DNA of 44,068 bases from CAZJHM01 sp964545925 (GCA_964545925.1 CAZJHM010000002.1:1-44068), one strand, 5' to 3'. Counted from the first letter of the stretch, positions 24,003-32,773 are shown. Notes: a model not told the origin generated them from the sequence alone. Program-made: numbers and translations.

Positions 24003-24770
24003 ATGGATAAGGGAATTTACAAGAAAATTCTAAAATTAATACAAGAAAAAGGAACATTAACTTTTATGCAAATTGACCCTCCAAATTACAATCCAGAACA
24101 AATTCCAAAAATAGCAAAGATAGCAGCAGATAATGGAATCTCGGCATTTGCAGTTGGAGGCTCAGTAGGAGCACAAGGAAAAATCTTGGAAGATGCTTTA
24201 ATATCAATAAAAGATGTTTGTGACACACCAACAATTCTTTTTCCAGGAAACATAGCAACTCTCTCCTCAAAAGCAGATGCAGTTTATCTCTTAAGTATGC
24301 TTAATTCAAATGACCCTTATTGGATATCAGGAGCACAAATAGCTTCTTCTTTCCCAATAAAGAAAATGAATTTAGAAGTAATTCCAACATCTTATATAAT
24401 AGTTGAACCAGGAAGAGCAGTAGGATGGATAGGAAGAGCCCAACCAATACCAAGAAACATACCTTATTTAGCAGCAGCAACTTGCTTAGCAGGAGAATAC
24501 ATGGGAGCAAAACTTCTTCTTTTAGAATCAGGAGGAGGAGCAGAATCCCCAGCCCCACCTGAAATGATTAAAATAATAAAAAAACATACAACTATTCCTT
24601 TAGGTGTAGCAGGAGGAATAAGAACTGAGAAAAATGCTCAAGACACAGCAGCAGCAGGAGCAGACATTATTCAAGTAGGCACAGTTTTTGAAAATTCTTT
24701 CTCAACCTTAGGAAAAAGAGTCAATAATATAGTCAAAGCCGCAGAAAAAGGAGCAAAGCAAAGAAAATAA
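24003..24770 (+). CDS. geranylgeranylglyceryl phosphate synthase
   Basis: 255 residues, normal length. It makes the first ether bond of archaeal lipids from sn-glycerol-1-phosphate and geranylgeranyl diphosphate. TIM-barrel motifs of the family are present: FMQIDPPNYNPEQ, AVGGSVGAQG, ILFPGN, TSYIIVEPGRAVGWIG, LLLESGGGAESP and LGVAGGIRTEKNAQD, with phosphate contacts in the last one. With the UbiA enzyme at 21772 it covers both prenyl transfers, which suggests that this archaeon makes at least part of its own membrane lipids; many DPANN relatives cannot. The ATG is about 28 nt after a TTTTTAAT box. Confidence 0.95.
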   Translation: MDKGIYKKILKLIQEKGTLTFMQIDPPNYNPEQIPKIAKIAADNGISAFAVGGSVGAQGKILEDALISIKDVCDTPTILFPGNIATLSSKADAVYLLSMLNSNDPYWISGAQIASSFPIKKMNLEVIPTSYIIVEPGRAVGWIGRAQPIPRNIPYLAAATCLAGEYMGAKLLLLESGGGAESPAPPEMIKIIKKHTTIPLGVAGGIRTEKNAQDTAAAGADIIQVGTVFENSFSTLGKRVNNIVKAAEKGAKQRK

Positions 24771-24811
24771 TTTTACTAACTCTTTTTATCCTCATCTTAT
24801 CTTATTTTTAT

Positions 24812-25555
24812 ATGCAAAAAAAACCAAATCTAAACCAATCCTTTTCAAAACCAATAGTCTTAATCCCAGCATGGAATGAACAAAACAATATTTCGCAAAC
24901 AATTTCAGAATTGAAAAAAACAGGTTTAAATTTCAAAATTCTTCTTGTAAATGACGGAAGCACAGACAAAACAATAGAAACAGCTGAAAAACAATTTAGG
25001 GAATCAGGTTTTTCAAAAGAAGATTATGAAATAATTTCCCACCCAAAAAATATGGGAAAAACAGCAGCCTTTTTCACAGGATTAAAAAGAGCTCTTCAAC
25101 TAAATCCTGTGGCTCTTATAACAATAGATGCAGATATGGAAAAAGTTCCAAGAACTTCCTTAGAAGAAATGCTTAACCCAGTGATACAAGCAACAAAAGA
25201 AAGAAAAGTAAAAATGGTTGTTGCCAAAGTAAAAGAAGGACATTTAAATATGGATGTTGATTACTCAGGAATAAGAGCTTTCAGTTCAGGAGCCCTTTCT
25301 CTTTTAAGGCAGTCAAATGTAAAGAGATTTCCCCAAGGATATGGACTTGAACTTTTCTTACAACAATTGTTTAAAACACATTCGCCAACTTCTTATCTTG
25401 TTCAAAACCATCCAGAAATATTGCAGAAAAATCAAAGACTTTTTTTAGAAGAAGAAAGAGTATTAACAGAAAGAGGAAAAAGACAAGAAAAAGAGTTAAT
25501 GAAAATAGTAAATCAAAGAAATAAAATACAAAGAAGACTTCGTCCAAGAAAATAA
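24812..25555 (+). CDS. family 2 glycosyltransferase
   Basis: 247 residues. GT-A fold markers: VLIPAWNEQNNISQTI at the start, LLVNDGSTDKT, KNMGKTAAFFTGLKRAL, and the metal-binding ITIDADM. After about residue 165 a short C-terminal helical region follows with no membrane segment, so it is likely soluble or peripheral. GT2 enzymes of this kind transfer sugars to dolichyl phosphate or glycolipids. Sitting 41 nt after GGGP synthase, it may glycosylate lipids or lipid carriers; the acceptor is not known. Confidence 0.85.
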   Translation: MQKKPNLNQSFSKPIVLIPAWNEQNNISQTISELKKTGLNFKILLVNDGSTDKTIETAEKQFRESGFSKEDYEIISHPKNMGKTAAFFTGLKRALQLNPVALITIDADMEKVPRTSLEEMLNPVIQATKERKVKMVVAKVKEGHLNMDVDYSGIRAFSSGALSLLRQSNVKRFPQGYGLELFLQQLFKTHSPTSYLVQNHPEILQKNQRLFLEEERVLTERGKRQEKELMKIVNQRNKIQRRLRPRK

Positions 25556-25556
25556 T

Positions 25557-26762
25557 CTAATGAACAATTAATCTTCCATCTTTCAAAAGAAACTGTCCTT
25601 CATTATATGTAAAGTCTTTTTCTCCAACAGAAACAGTTATTTGCTGTTTTCTTTTGTCTATCCCAACAACTCTTCCCAAATAATTCTCAGAACTATCAAA
25701 TACTCTTATATTCAATAAAAGCTTGCTTACTTTGTTTGTAAATTCAAAAGGTTCAGTGCTCTTATAAGTTACTAAGAAAGCAATTAATCCTCCAACTAAA
25801 TTAATAATAAAGAAATCAACATCAACTTCTGCCAAAAGAACATTTGTCCCAGATACCAAAACCAACCAAAGAACAAAAAGAGACATTATTGAAAGAATAT
25901 ATTTCCTAAAATTATAAGCTCTTTTGAAATGAAATGAATCTATTATTTTCCCAATTAAAATTCCCAAACCAAATAAAAACAAGAAAGCATAACTAGAACT
26001 TAAAATAACTAGTCCTGAATTTATATTAATTGAATCCATCCCAGTATATACAACATATGTGTTTGCTACTCCGAAAATAAGAGAAAATATTGATGCAAAA
26101 TAAAAAAGAAAACTAATTCTTTGTTCATATAAACTTCCAAGAACTGTTTTCAAATAATCTTTGAAATATTTAATAATATCAAATCCAACACTTAAAAGAT
26201 AAATTCCAACTAAAAAACCAAGAACTTTAAATCCCAAATCCCCAAAAACAGCCAAAGTCAAAAAAGCAAATCCTGGTAATCCAAACACAACTTTAGCAAC
26301 ATCTTTATCTCTCAATATTTCTTTCAAAGTATAAACAGTTGATTCAACTTTTTCTGCTTGTTTGATTATCACATTTACTTTTGATATAATCTTTGCTCTT
26401 CCTTGCAAAAGAGGAATTATACTTGAATCTTCTGCTCCATCACTTACAAAAACAATATCTTTTGCCTCGCTTTTTTTCAATACAAAATCAACTTGTCTCA
26501 ATAATTCTTCATCACTTCCAAACCCAATTTTTCCCTTTCCAGTCACAACCGCAATTTCTACTTTTTTTCCTAATCCTTTTAGTTCATCATATTTCTTAAC
26601 AGCCGCAAACATACTGTTTCCATCTGTCTCTTCTGGGTCTTTTAAGAGTAAAACTTCAGCTCCTTTAAGAACATCTTTTCTCCCATAGAGAGGAGCCTTA
26701 ATCTTTCCTTTTTTCCCTAAATCATTATCTTTGTCTACACAAAGAACAAGTATGCTTTCCAT
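25557..26762 (-). CDS. DUF373 family membrane protein
   Basis: 401 residues. The first 160 are the soluble DUF373 domain: LCVDKDNDLGKKGKIKAPLY, GRKDVLKGAEVLLLKDPEETD and a second half with IVFVSDGAEDSSIIPLLQ. Then about seven membrane helices (165-345) and a short beta-rich C terminus (350-401). The family is archaeal and its function is unknown; the nucleotide- or Toprim-like acid residues hint at a phosphate ligand. Its stop is 1 nt from that of the convergent glycosyltransferase. It shares a promoter element with the stomatin gene. Confidence 0.85.
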   Translation of the reverse strand: MESILVLCVDKDNDLGKKGKIKAPLYGRKDVLKGAEVLLLKDPEETDGNSMFAAVKKYDELKGLGKKVEIAVVTGKGKIGFGSDEELLRQVDFVLKKSEAKDIVFVSDGAEDSSIIPLLQGRAKIISKVNVIIKQAEKVESTVYTLKEILRDKDVAKVVFGLPGFAFLTLAVFGDLGFKVLGFLVGIYLLSVGFDIIKYFKDYLKTVLGSLYEQRISFLFYFASIFSLIFGVANTYVVYTGMDSININSGLVILSSSYAFLFLFGLGILIGKIIDSFHFKRAYNFRKYILSIMSLFVLWLVLVSGTNVLLAEVDVDFFIINLVGGLIAFLVTYKSTEPFEFTNKVSKLLLNIRVFDSSENYLGRVVGIDKRKQQITVSVGEKDFTYNEGQFLLKDGRLIVH

Positions 26763-26784
26763 ATCTATATATTTAAAGCAAATT

Positions 26785-26794
26785 TATTTATAAG
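26785..26794. promoter_or_regulatory. shared bidirectional TATA-like box (DUF373 / stomatin)
   Basis: ATTTATAAG in the middle of a 53-bp divergent spacer. Read rightwards, TTTATAAG is 29 nt before the stomatin ATG (26816). Read leftwards, TTATAAATA is about 31 nt before the DUF373 ATG (26762). There is no Shine-Dalgarno on either side. Confidence 0.5.
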
Positions 26795-26815
26795 ATTTCC
26801 TTTGCTAAAATATAT

Positions 26816-27739
26816 ATGGAAAAACAGGATTTGAAATACATTTTGTTCCTAGTTTTAGTAATATTTGGAATATTAGCCTTAGCAACAGCAATTCTTTATT
26901 CCCACTTCTTTTTTGAAAATTTCCTTTGGCTTTTGCTTTTGGGTTTATTTATCATCATCATTTGGAAAACAGACTTAGTTCTTCCTTTGCAAGAATATGA
27001 AAAAGCTTTAGTTTTCAGATTTGGGAGATTAAAAAAAGTCTCAGGCCCAGGATGGATTTTTATCTTGCCTTTAATAGAAACTTACAAAATAGTGGATTTA
27101 AGAGTTCATACAATAGACATACCAAAACAAGATGTTATTACAAAAGAAAATGTTGAACTTCAAATAGATGCAGTTCTTTATATAAAAGTTAAGAACAACC
27201 AGCAAGCAATAATTAATTCAGTCATAGCAGTTGATGACTTTCAAAAAGCATCCCAACTCTACACAATCTCAGTAATCAGAAACATGGTTGGTTCAATGAC
27301 TTTAGCAGAATTAATCTCAAACATAGATGGGCTTAATTCTAAAATAAAAGAAAGATTGGAAAACATAGCAAATTCTTGGGGTTTAGAGATAGTTGCAACA
27401 GAAATAAAAGATATAGATGTCCCAAGAACAATTTTAGATGCCATAGACAGAGATATGGCAGCAGAAAGAGACAAACAAGCAAGAATAAAAATAGCAGATG
27501 CTCATACTGCAGAAATAGAAGCAGTAAAAAAAGCAGCAGAATCTTTATCAAATGATACTTTAGCTTATTATTACATCAAAGCTTTGGAAAAACTTGGAGA
27601 AGGACAAGCAACAAAAATAATCTTTCCAATGGAATTAACAAACTTAGCAAATTCTCTTTCAAAGACAACTTCGGAAAAACAAATAGAACAACTTTTGAAA
27701 AAATACAAACCAGTTCTTGATAAACTCATTCAAGATTAA
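26816..27739 (+). CDS. stomatin/slipin, SPFH-domain membrane protein
   Basis: 307 residues. Two adjacent hydrophobic segments (about 8-30 and 36-52) anchor the protein. The SPFH domain follows with EKALVFRFGRLKKVSGPGW, DLRVHTIDIPKQDVITKENV and VDAVLYIKV-type strands, then a helical region with EIKDIDVPRTILDAIDRDMAAE, as in slipins. Stomatins scaffold membrane domains and often pair with an NfeD protease; no NfeD gene is present here. Confidence 0.92.
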   Translation: MEKQDLKYILFLVLVIFGILALATAILYSHFFFENFLWLLLLGLFIIIIWKTDLVLPLQEYEKALVFRFGRLKKVSGPGWIFILPLIETYKIVDLRVHTIDIPKQDVITKENVELQIDAVLYIKVKNNQQAIINSVIAVDDFQKASQLYTISVIRNMVGSMTLAELISNIDGLNSKIKERLENIANSWGLEIVATEIKDIDVPRTILDAIDRDMAAERDKQARIKIADAHTAEIEAVKKAAESLSNDTLAYYYIKALEKLGEGQATKIIFPMELTNLANSLSKTTSEKQIEQLLKKYKPVLDKLIQD

Positions 27740-27798
27740 AGGGTTGTAGAACTCCTCAAAAACAAAATCCTTTTTAATCTCATAAACCTATTTATCTT

Positions 27799-28725
27799 AT
27801 GCTTAAATTTCTCAAACAAAAATATCAGGGTTCTTTAGAATATCTCTTAGTTATCAGTGGAGCAATCTTAGTCGCAGTTATTGTCTTAATGGTTCTAAGT
27901 GGAACACCTATAACAAATAATGAAACAGCAATAGATGATTCAAAATGTAGTCCATATGGAAATCAAAACTACTGCAATATAGCAGATATAGAAGGAGATG
28001 GAATAGTTGATTGCATTTGGAAAGACAATCAATGTCTCAGAAAAACCATGAGAGATAGATTAAAAGAAGGCTTAGTCCTTTTCTTGAAAATGGATGATTC
28101 AAATGCAACTCACACAGCAGTAATCCAAGATTCCTCAGGTTATAACAACAATGGAATTCTTTACACAGGAGAGGGAGCAACAAGCAAATCAATAGCAGGA
28201 AGATATGGAAATGCAATCACCTTTGATGGAACAAATGATTATATATCAGTATTACCAGATACAAGTTTAGACATAAATAATTATCTTTCATTGTGTGCTT
28301 GGGTAAAACTAAATTCCAAAAATATTGACCAAAAAATAATTGCAAGAGTTTCAAGAAATCCAGATTTTTGGGGATATCAACTTGATATTTTTTCTGATAA
28401 TAAATTAGAAATGATTACTGGAGGCACAACAAGATGGAATACAACTAGAGGAGTTTCAGGGGGAACATCTTTAGATACAGGAACATGGTATTATGTTACA
28501 GGCATATTTGATGGAGTTAGAAATAAAACATATATAAATGGGGTTTTAGATCGTAATAATAATATTTCATATGGTTTATCTAGTTTAAGTCAAATATTAA
28601 ATATAGGAAAATCAACTGAAGGAACAGGTTATTATTTCAACGGAATAATAGACGAAGTAGCAATTTGGAACAGAGCATTATCAGAATCAGAAATAAAAGA
28701 AATTTATACAAATGGATTAGATTGA
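27799..28725 (+). CDS. pilin-like surface protein with LamG domain
   Basis: 308 residues. The N terminus MLKFLKQKYQGSLEYLLVI is a class III archaeal pilin signal (QxSxEYL); cutting would be before Gln10, leaving the hydrophobic helix 13-34 for polymer packing or membrane hold. A Cys-rich segment follows (four Cys in 46-76). Residues about 95-305 form a concanavalin-type LamG domain (GLVLFLKMDDS, AITFDGTNDYISV, YFNGIIDEVAIWNRALSESE). LamG domains bind sugars or proteins. It fits as a substrate of the prepilin peptidase at 20108 and as a surface-attachment factor. Confidence 0.85.
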   Translation: MLKFLKQKYQGSLEYLLVISGAILVAVIVLMVLSGTPITNNETAIDDSKCSPYGNQNYCNIADIEGDGIVDCIWKDNQCLRKTMRDRLKEGLVLFLKMDDSNATHTAVIQDSSGYNNNGILYTGEGATSKSIAGRYGNAITFDGTNDYISVLPDTSLDINNYLSLCAWVKLNSKNIDQKIIARVSRNPDFWGYQLDIFSDNKLEMITGGTTRWNTTRGVSGGTSLDTGTWYYVTGIFDGVRNKTYINGVLDRNNNISYGLSSLSQILNIGKSTEGTGYYFNGIIDEVAIWNRALSESEIKEIYTNGLD

Positions 28726-28782
28726 TTTCAGAAAAATATTTTCAACAAATATCTTTTTTAACCCTCCTTGTCTAATAATCTT

Positions 28783-29502
28783 ATGAAAGACATAAATGCA
28801 GAGGAAAGAATTTTCAAAGTAATAAAAAAATCAGACATAATCATAGAGGTTCTTGACTCAAGATTTATTGCAAAAACAAGAAACAAAAAATATGAAAAAG
28901 CAATAATAGAAAGAAAAAAACAACTAATTATATGTGCAAATAAATGTGAGCTTTTAACTCCTCAGGAAATATCTCTTTTGAAAAAAATCCACCCAAGAAT
29001 TATTTTTGTTTCAGCACACAGCAGAAGAAACATAAAAAAATTAAGAATTGCAATTTTAATCGCCCAAAAGAAAACAAGAAAACCAGAAGTAAAAGTAGGA
29101 GTAATTGGATATGCAAACACAGGAAAATCATCAGTTATAAATGCTTTAAAAGGAAAACACACTGCTCGCACAGCAAAATATGCTGGATTCACAAGAGGAG
29201 AACAATTTTTCAGAATCTCAGACAAACTTCTTTTGATTGATAGTCCAGGAACAATCTTTGACCCTTTGAAAACAGAATTAGATATGTTTCTAATAAATGC
29301 AAAAAATGTTGAAAATATTTCAGACCCTTTAACTTTAGCTGAAAAATTAATTGAATTAATTCATCTGCCTTACACTCTTGAACAATTAGCCGAAGAAAAA
29401 GGTTTTAAAGAAAAAGGTGGAGAATTAAATATAGATAGGGCAGCAATTTATGTCTTAAAGCAATATCAAAATAATAAAATAAGATATGTTGAGATAAAAT
29501 GA
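28783..29502 (+). CDS. circularly permuted GTPase (YlqF/RbgA-like)
   Basis: 239 residues from the ATG at 28783; a TTG five codons earlier is not needed because TTTTTAACC sits about 28 nt before this ATG. The G motifs are permuted: G4 NKCEL (about 50) and G5 SAHS come before G1 GYANTGKSS (about 110), then G3 DSPG (about 152). Permuted GTPases of this group assist assembly of the large ribosomal subunit. The start DIIIEVLDSRFIAKTRN is typical. It overlaps pth2 by 4 nt. Confidence 0.9.
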   Translation: MKDINAEERIFKVIKKSDIIIEVLDSRFIAKTRNKKYEKAIIERKKQLIICANKCELLTPQEISLLKKIHPRIIFVSAHSRRNIKKLRIAILIAQKKTRKPEVKVGVIGYANTGKSSVINALKGKHTARTAKYAGFTRGEQFFRISDKLLLIDSPGTIFDPLKTELDMFLINAKNVENISDPLTLAEKLIELIHLPYTLEQLAEEKGFKEKGGELNIDRAAIYVLKQYQNNKIRYVEIK

Positions 29503-29843
29503 CAGAAGAATATAAACAAGCAATAATAATTAATACCTCCCTTAAAATGCAAAAAGGAAAAGCATGTGCTCAAAGTTCTCATGCTTCTCTTTCGGCTTAT
29601 TTAAAAACAGAAAAGAAAATATCTGAAAAGTGGATTGAAGAGGGAATGAAAAAAATAGTCTTAAAAGCCGAAGAAAAAGAAATTCTCTCAATTTTCAATT
29701 CCCTGAAAAAAATATTCCCTTGTGCTTTAATAAAAGATGCAGGGCGCACTCAAATCCCAGCAGGTTCAATAACTGCCTTAGGCATAGGCCCAGCAGAAGA
29801 GTCTCTTTTAAACAAACATCTTTCTCATCTAAAACTTTTCTAG
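29499..29843 (+). CDS. pth2: peptidyl-tRNA hydrolase Pth2
   Basis: 114 residues, the standard archaeal/eukaryotic form. It frees tRNA from peptidyl-tRNA dropped from ribosomes. Family motifs: QAIIINTSLKMQKGKACAQS, SHASLSAYL, KIVLKAEEKEIL, ALIKDAGRTQIPAGS and TALGIGPAEESL, including the catalytic Lys and Asp. The start ATGA overlaps the end of the permuted GTPase gene, giving a two-gene translation-quality unit. Confidence 0.96.
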   Translation: MTEEYKQAIIINTSLKMQKGKACAQSSHASLSAYLKTEKKISEKWIEEGMKKIVLKAEEKEILSIFNSLKKIFPCALIKDAGRTQIPAGSITALGIGPAEESLLNKHLSHLKLF

Positions 29844-29864
29844 TCTTTTTACAAAATCAGAAAT

Positions 29865-30089
29865 TTACATCCATTTCTTAGAATATGAGTCAAATTGTTC
29901 ATTCACTGTTGCTACTGCCTCTGCTTTTGCAAAATTATCTTTCATTCCTTGTTTTCTGTATATTTGGTAAAATGCTTCTATTGCTTCTTCTCTGCTTTTA
30001 CCTAATTTAGCCAATAGTTGTCCAAAAGTCAAGGCTGTTATTCCTTTTTTCTTAGCTTCATCATAGTATTTCTGTTTTATTGCATCCAT
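29865..30089 (-). CDS. small helical protein behind LonB, unknown
   Basis: 74 residues from the ATG at 30089, preceded by AGGTGG with 4 nt spacing; a TTG further upstream overlaps the lonB stop. The sequence MDAIKQKYYDEAKKKG and FGQLLAKLGKSREEAIEAFY suggests a small helical, perhaps winged-helix-like, soluble protein. I do not recognise it. It begins 11 nt after lonB on the same strand and is surely co-transcribed, so a link to proteolysis is possible. Confidence 0.6.
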   Translation of the reverse strand: MDAIKQKYYDEAKKKGITALTFGQLLAKLGKSREEAIEAFYQIYRKQGMKDNFAKAEAVATVNEQFDSYSKKWM

Positions 30090-30100
30090 TAAACCACCTG

Positions 30101-31945
30101 TCAATTACCATTTATCTTTCTTAAATATCCTTTTATCTTTTCACTTTTTATTGCTATCTTCAATACATCCTCTAATTTCTCAACACTTTTTATCTTTATT
30201 TTATCCATATCTTTTTTACCAAGAACAATATCCTGCATATTTGCCTTAGGTATAATAGCTTCTTTATACCCTGCTTTAATAGCAGCCAATAACTTAGGAG
30301 TAATTCCTCCAACAGGCAAAACATCCCCACGAACAGATAAACTTCCAGTCATTACAATATTTTGTCTGATTGGTAATTTAGTCATTGCACTAAAAACAGC
30401 AGTTGCTATACTCACAGATGCACTATCTCCTTCAACTCCTTCATATGTCTGCAAAAATTGTATATGCACATCATGTCCACTTACATCTTTTCCAGAAAGT
30501 TTTTTTATCTGTGCAGAAACATTCATCACAGCTTCTTTTGCAATCTCTCCTAATTTTCCTGTTGCTATTATTTTTCCCTCACTTTTTGAAGAAGCAGGAA
30601 CAACTTCTGCTTCAATAGGTAGTATAGTTCCTGAATTTCCAACAACAGCCAACCCATTAACTCTTCCAATAAATTTTCCTTCTGTTTTGTATATCTCATA
30701 ATCTTTTTTATAATCCAAAGCTTTCTCAATCATCTGTTGCTCCAAAGTTTTCACACTCTTCTTTGCTTCATCCAAATCTTCCACATCTGCAAATTTCTTT
30801 CCTTTTTCTTTTGCTATATCTCCAGCTGCCCTGACTAATCCACCTAATTCTCTAAGTTTAATTGTTAGTTTATTTTTTCTTCCACTTCTTTTTCTAGCTT
30901 CTAAAACAATCTCTTCAACAGCTTCTTTTGTAAAATGAGGAATTTTTCCATCTTTAACAACTTCTTGTGCAACAAACCTTGCAATTGCTTTTCTATTTTC
31001 TTCATTATCTTCCATTTCACTTTTCATATATATTTCATAACCATATCCTCTAATTCTTGAACGTAGGGCAGGATGAACTTTTTTCAAATCCTCATAATTT
31101 CCAGCAGCAACTAAAACAAAATCACAAGAAACAGGTTCTGTTCTTGTCATTGCTCCACTTGACATATCGCTTTGTCCAGTGATTGAATATTTTTTATCCT
31201 GCATTGCTGTTAATAATTCCTGCTGACTTTTTGGGGAAAGAGTTGCAATTTCATCAATAAACAAAACTCCACCTGAGGCTTTATGAATCATTCCAGGTTC
31301 AACTCTTAAATGTGGAGGAGTTCCTAACCCTCCCGATTGGAGCGGGTCATGTCTTACATCCCCTAACAATGCTCCTGCACGAGCACCAGTTGCATCAAAG
31401 AAAGGAGCTTTTTTTCTTTCTGAATTTTCAATCAATAACTTAGGAGGACTATAACCACTCATTGGTCTTACTTGGGTACCAATTATAAATCCAACCATTA
31501 AAAACCCGCCTAAAAGTAAGAGAGCTGCAAAAATAATATCTGAAATATACCCAAACTGCCAAATAACATAAGCAAATATAAACCAAAGAAAAGGCATTAC
31601 AAATCCCATTAATCTTGCATTGTCTCCAGCCTTCTTAAAATCAAATCTTTCTTTTTCCATTATTTTTTTTCCTTCTCCTGCTTTCACAACTTTTATTTTA
31701 GGATTGTTTGGATCAATTTGATTCTCATAAACCAAAATATCTTTTAATTCCGAAACAGGCAATATTTCAGCCATTGCTTGAGCAAGCAGACTTTTGCCAG
31801 TTCCAGGCAAACCAACCAAAAGTATATTTCTTTTTTGTTTAGCTGCTTTCTTAATTAATTCAACACTTTTTTCCTGTCCAATAACTTGTTCAACAATTAG
31901 TTTAGGAACTTTAATATCAGCAGTAGTTTTCCAAGTCTTAACCAT
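30101..31945 (-). CDS. lonB: membrane-bound ATP-dependent Lon protease (LonB)
   Basis: 614 residues from the ATG at 31945. This start gives the family N terminus (TADIKVPKLIVEQVIGQEKS) and lies 29 nt after a TATA box; a more distal ATG at 32002 would run into the pcna promoter. Walker A is GLPGTGKS (45-52). Two membrane helices inside the AAA+ domain (about 120-165) are the mark of archaeal LonB. The protease domain has the Ser in EGDSASVSIA and the Lys in GGITPKLLAAIKAGY. It degrades misfolded membrane and soluble proteins. A small unknown gene follows. Confidence 0.93.
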   Translation of the reverse strand: MVKTWKTTADIKVPKLIVEQVIGQEKSVELIKKAAKQKRNILLVGLPGTGKSLLAQAMAEILPVSELKDILVYENQIDPNNPKIKVVKAGEGKKIMEKERFDFKKAGDNARLMGFVMPFLWFIFAYVIWQFGYISDIIFAALLLLGGFLMVGFIIGTQVRPMSGYSPPKLLIENSERKKAPFFDATGARAGALLGDVRHDPLQSGGLGTPPHLRVEPGMIHKASGGVLFIDEIATLSPKSQQELLTAMQDKKYSITGQSDMSSGAMTRTEPVSCDFVLVAAGNYEDLKKVHPALRSRIRGYGYEIYMKSEMEDNEENRKAIARFVAQEVVKDGKIPHFTKEAVEEIVLEARKRSGRKNKLTIKLRELGGLVRAAGDIAKEKGKKFADVEDLDEAKKSVKTLEQQMIEKALDYKKDYEIYKTEGKFIGRVNGLAVVGNSGTILPIEAEVVPASSKSEGKIIATGKLGEIAKEAVMNVSAQIKKLSGKDVSGHDVHIQFLQTYEGVEGDSASVSIATAVFSAMTKLPIRQNIVMTGSLSVRGDVLPVGGITPKLLAAIKAGYKEAIIPKANMQDIVLGKKDMDKIKIKSVEKLEDVLKIAIKSEKIKGYLRKINGN

Positions 31946-31965
31946 AAAACAAAAAGCAACATTAT

Positions 31966-32015
31966 CTTTTAAAACCAATCTTCTTGCTTGTATTTCATTC
32001 ACAAAAATTTAAATA
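31966..32015. promoter_or_regulatory. promoters of lonB (-) and pcna (+)
   Basis: GTTTTAAAAG (31975-31966, minus) is 29 nt before the chosen lonB ATG. TTTAAATA (32008-32015, plus) is about 32-39 nt before the pcna ATG, which has a short leader with AGGGG. The two promoters are separate. Confidence 0.45.
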
Positions 32016-32046
32016 CTCCATCTTCCTTATAGACTAGGGGAAAAAT

Positions 32047-32745
32047 ATGATTATTATTAAGGATTTGAAAACATGGCAGAATCTTCTTTCTGCTCTTTCT
32101 TTCTTGAAAGAGGCTAATTTCCGATTTTCCTCCGAAGGTTTGAAATTAAAAGCTTTAGATAAAACCCAATCAATCTTAGTAGATTTATTCCTTCCAAAAA
32201 AAGCATTTACAAAATATGATGTTGAACCAAATTTCATAGGTTTAGGAATAGAAGAATTAACAAAAATTTCCCAAAGAGCCTTTCCAACTGATTCAATTAA
32301 CATAAATATAACTGATTCCTCCATGGACATAATGATTGAGGGAAAGTTTGATAGAAACTTTCAATTGCCTCTTCTTCAAATAGATGAAGAAATAGTCAAG
32401 GATTTAGTAATTGAGAAACCATTTCAAATACAATTAGATGCAGAAGAATTCAAAGAAGTTCTAAAAGATGCTTCTCTTTTCTCAAAAAATATAATGTTTA
32501 AAATAGAAGACTCAGTTTTTTTCTCAGAAGCTTTAGGCCCTTCTGGACATCAAAAAACAATAATCAAAAAGAAAGTTGAATATCCAAATATGATTTCCAA
32601 ATATGATATTCTTTACTTACAAACAATCACAAAATCAGCAGAAGGAAAAATTTCTTTCTCTTTAGCAAATGATTCTCCAGTTCGCTTAGATTATTCAATT
32701 GGAAAAGCAGATGTGACTTTCTATCTCGCTCATATGATTCTCTGA
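32047..32745 (+). CDS. pcn: DNA polymerase sliding clamp PCNA
   Basis: 232 residues, slightly short of the usual 245. The repeated processivity fold is recognisable: an N-terminal domain with ANFRFSSEGLKLKALDKTQS and a central linker DEEIVKDL. The C-terminal domain has LDAEEFKEVLKDASLFS, and the end SPVRLDYSIGKADVTFYLAH precedes the C-terminal MIL. It forms a ring that tethers polymerases, ligase and nucleases to DNA. Single copy in this window. The stop TGA is inside a hairpin shared with the convergent HTH gene. Confidence 0.95.
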   Translation: MIIIKDLKTWQNLLSALSFLKEANFRFSSEGLKLKALDKTQSILVDLFLPKKAFTKYDVEPNFIGLGIEELTKISQRAFPTDSININITDSSMDIMIEGKFDRNFQLPLLQIDEEIVKDLVIEKPFQIQLDAEEFKEVLKDASLFSKNIMFKIEDSVFFSEALGPSGHQKTIIKKKVEYPNMISKYDILYLQTITKSAEGKISFSLANDSPVRLDYSIGKADVTFYLAHMIL

Positions 32746-32773
32746 TTTTTTTCTTTCTAATTCCAAAATCAGA
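32741..32773. terminator. bidirectional terminator with both stop codons in the stem
   Basis: TCTGATTTT (32741-32749) and AAAATCAGA (32765-32773) form a 9-bp stem with a 15-nt loop. The pcna TGA lies in the left arm and the TGA of the convergent HTH gene in the right arm, at mirrored positions. T runs follow on both strands. Confidence 0.6.

Noticed and set aside
31946..32002. A 19-residue longer LonB
   Set aside because: The added residues do not look like LonB and the start would lie against the pcna promoter, while a TATA box fits the ATG at 31945.
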